Below, one piece after another: positions 62,878 through 64,000 of a DNA stretch of 64,000 bases. The stretch is from Callipepla californica brunnescens. Lineage: Eukaryota; Chordata; Aves; Galliformes; Odontophoridae. A program made the position numbers and the translations under genes. Where the stretch lies: positions 2,294,001-2,358,000 of the forward strand of contig JALIRH010000050.1 of assembly GCA_023055505.1 (NCBI GenBank), written 5' to 3'. The notes beneath the pieces were generated by a model, which saw only the letters and a program-made list of their open reading frames with translations, was not told the origin of the DNA and ran no database searches. Positions within the stretch are counted from its first letter, which is position 1. Each line of letters begins with the position of its first letter.

Positions 62878-64000
62878 CATGGTTGTCCAACATTCTGGCT
62901 TCCCTGGGCTGCACTGAGAAAAGTTTTGTCTTGTGAAAATATAAAATACATAGTATAGTTAATTTATATAAATAACAGAAGCCATTTTTTTTTTTTTACA
63001 ATTTTTAATAAAACATAAATAATACAATGAGAAAAACATAGAACTATTGGGATATTTGTCCTTGTTTTTGTGAAACTAATTCATCAACATTTTGTTCAGT
63101 GGCAGTGGCTGCAATTCTTAGTGAGCTCTCAATTTCTGTGTTGGAGATTTTTCATGAAATATTGCTCTTCCTCTACTTCTTACTTGAAAACATTTGTCCA
63201 CAAATATATATACTGACAAAAAGGAATGATGTGAATAAGGCGTGATTGTGAAGCAGAAGCAAAGGATATTTTTTGCTGGTAAGAGACAGCTTATAAAAGT
63301 CTAGTAAAGAGACATGATAATTTTTTCTTTGAGTTGAATGCTTGATAGCTACTCCATACATACAATTTCAAAATTTACAGGAATTTATTTCTGTTGAATA
63401 ACAATAAAGTCATAAATATACAAAAAAAAAGTCTTTTTTTTTTTTTTTTTGAAACCTGTTCTCAGATTTTTTTTTTTTTTATCAAAACAGAAAGCATGGC
63501 TGTGTATTTATTTCTGTTCACAGGACTGAGTTGAGACAATGTATCAAAATGCATGAAATTATTTGCCACAAGTTGAGTTTGCCATAATTTAAATTTCATT
63601 TTGAATGCTGTTATTGTGTGAAACGTAGATAAGGTGATTTTCACCTTGACAGTGCATATTCAAGTCATTTAAATGTGAGGTCATGTCCACCAGAAATGCT
63701 AAATCTGTGAGCCATTTTTAATATTCATGTTCTGCTACAAATTTTCATTTTAATTCCATAAAGGACTTGATTTAATTTTGCAAATCATAAAGTCTTTTTA
63801 GCATTTTTCCCAACTTACCCACCTTCTTTCAGAAAAGTAAATGATGTCCCCATAATCAGCATCCATACTTTTAATGAACTCCTAGAACTGATGATGATTC
63901 AATTCCTTGGACTTCATGAATTTCACAGCTTTGATGAAGATTTGCACAACAGTATCCATTTCTAAAGTTTTCACATGTAAATTTTCTTGATGTCTGATGC
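62878..64000 (-). mobile_element. hAT (Charlie-like) DNA transposon, partial at window edge
   Basis: The left edge, from 62878, reads CATGGTTGTCCAACATTCTG and then GCTTCCCTGGGCTGCACTGAG. It resembles the termini of Charlie-group hAT transposons, which begin CAG-GGTTGTCCAA and continue with a CTTCCCTGGGCCACA-type stretch. The interior on the minus strand carries a decayed hAT transposase (next entry), so this terminus is the element's 3' end. The other end and the diagnostic 8-bp target duplication lie outside the window. Poly-T tracts at 63434-63451 and 63466-63480 interrupt it. Autonomous-type hAT copies are uncommon in bird genomes compared with CR1. Confidence 0.8.
63044..64000 (-). pseudogene. 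hAT transposase pseudogene, C-terminal half
   Basis: Reading the minus strand from the edge inward, family segments occur in the expected order although in shifting frames. They are KFMKSKELNHHQF; GDIIYFSERRWVSW (about 63811-63850, the conserved '-vrWLSRG-' region); DLAFLVDMTSHLNDLN (about 63641-63715); AFKMKFKLWQTQL (about 63590); VSLLDFYK; HALFTSFLFVSIYICGQMF (about 63190-63250, hAT dimerisation domain); and finally ESSLRIAATATEQNVDELV then SQKQGQISQ with a stop at 63044-63046. The arrangement matches GTF2IRD2/EPM2AIP1/ZBED-related Charlie transposases. Stops and at least three frameshifts make it a pseudogene. The N-terminus (zinc finger, first catalytic region) lies beyond the window. Confidence 0.85.

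Overview
This window looks like galliform bird DNA, most likely chicken. The sequence contains several 5'-truncated CR1 LINE copies ending in the avian ATTCTATGATTCT-type tail, two nonautonomous Galluhop (mariner) copies, and a solo LTR with the features of an avian ERVL-type element. It is AT-rich and strongly CpG-poor. That, with sparse repeats and no recognisable host gene, suggests a gene desert or a very long intron on a macrochromosome. The species is inferred from repeat families recalled from memory, not from a database search.

I recognise no host protein-coding gene, structural RNA gene, CRISPR array or operon. The open reading frames, up to 194 codons, are mostly chance frames: simple repeats, poly-T runs, LTR sequence or the antisense of transposons. 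The exceptions belong to transposons: a C-terminal ORF2 remnant in a CR1 at about 48.7 kb, a decayed mariner N-terminus at about 59.1 kb, and a decayed hAT (Charlie-like) transposase on the minus strand from about 63.04 kb to the window edge.

Layout: 0-18.4 kb is unique AT-rich sequence with simple repeats, a 19-G run at 9.38 kb and a hairpin cluster at 11.2 kb. At 18.41-19.15 kb a short Galluhop copy is interrupted by a 527-bp solo LTR with a perfect 5-bp target duplication. At 19.2-34.4 kb there are a plus-strand CR1 (20.8 kb), an AT palindrome cluster (25.1 kb), a TCTA microsatellite (26.0 kb), a full CTCF consensus match (26.86 kb), a CR1 (27.6 kb), a pair of tRNA-like modules (32.7-33.0 kb), a MIR-like SINE relic (33.7 kb) and another CR1 (34.2 kb). 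At 34.4-58.8 kb there are a second MIR-like relic (38.9 kb), a GC-richer island (47.3 kb), CR1 copies at 48.6 and 55.7 kb and several perfect inverted repeats. At 58.87-59.41 kb lies the second Galluhop copy. At 62.88-64.0 kb lies the hAT element, which runs off the right edge.

The elements do not form a pathway; the window records successive transposon invasions. The two best-supported observations are the LTR-in-Galluhop nest, which gives a relative insertion order, and the hAT transposase relic. I found no convincing undescribed biological system.
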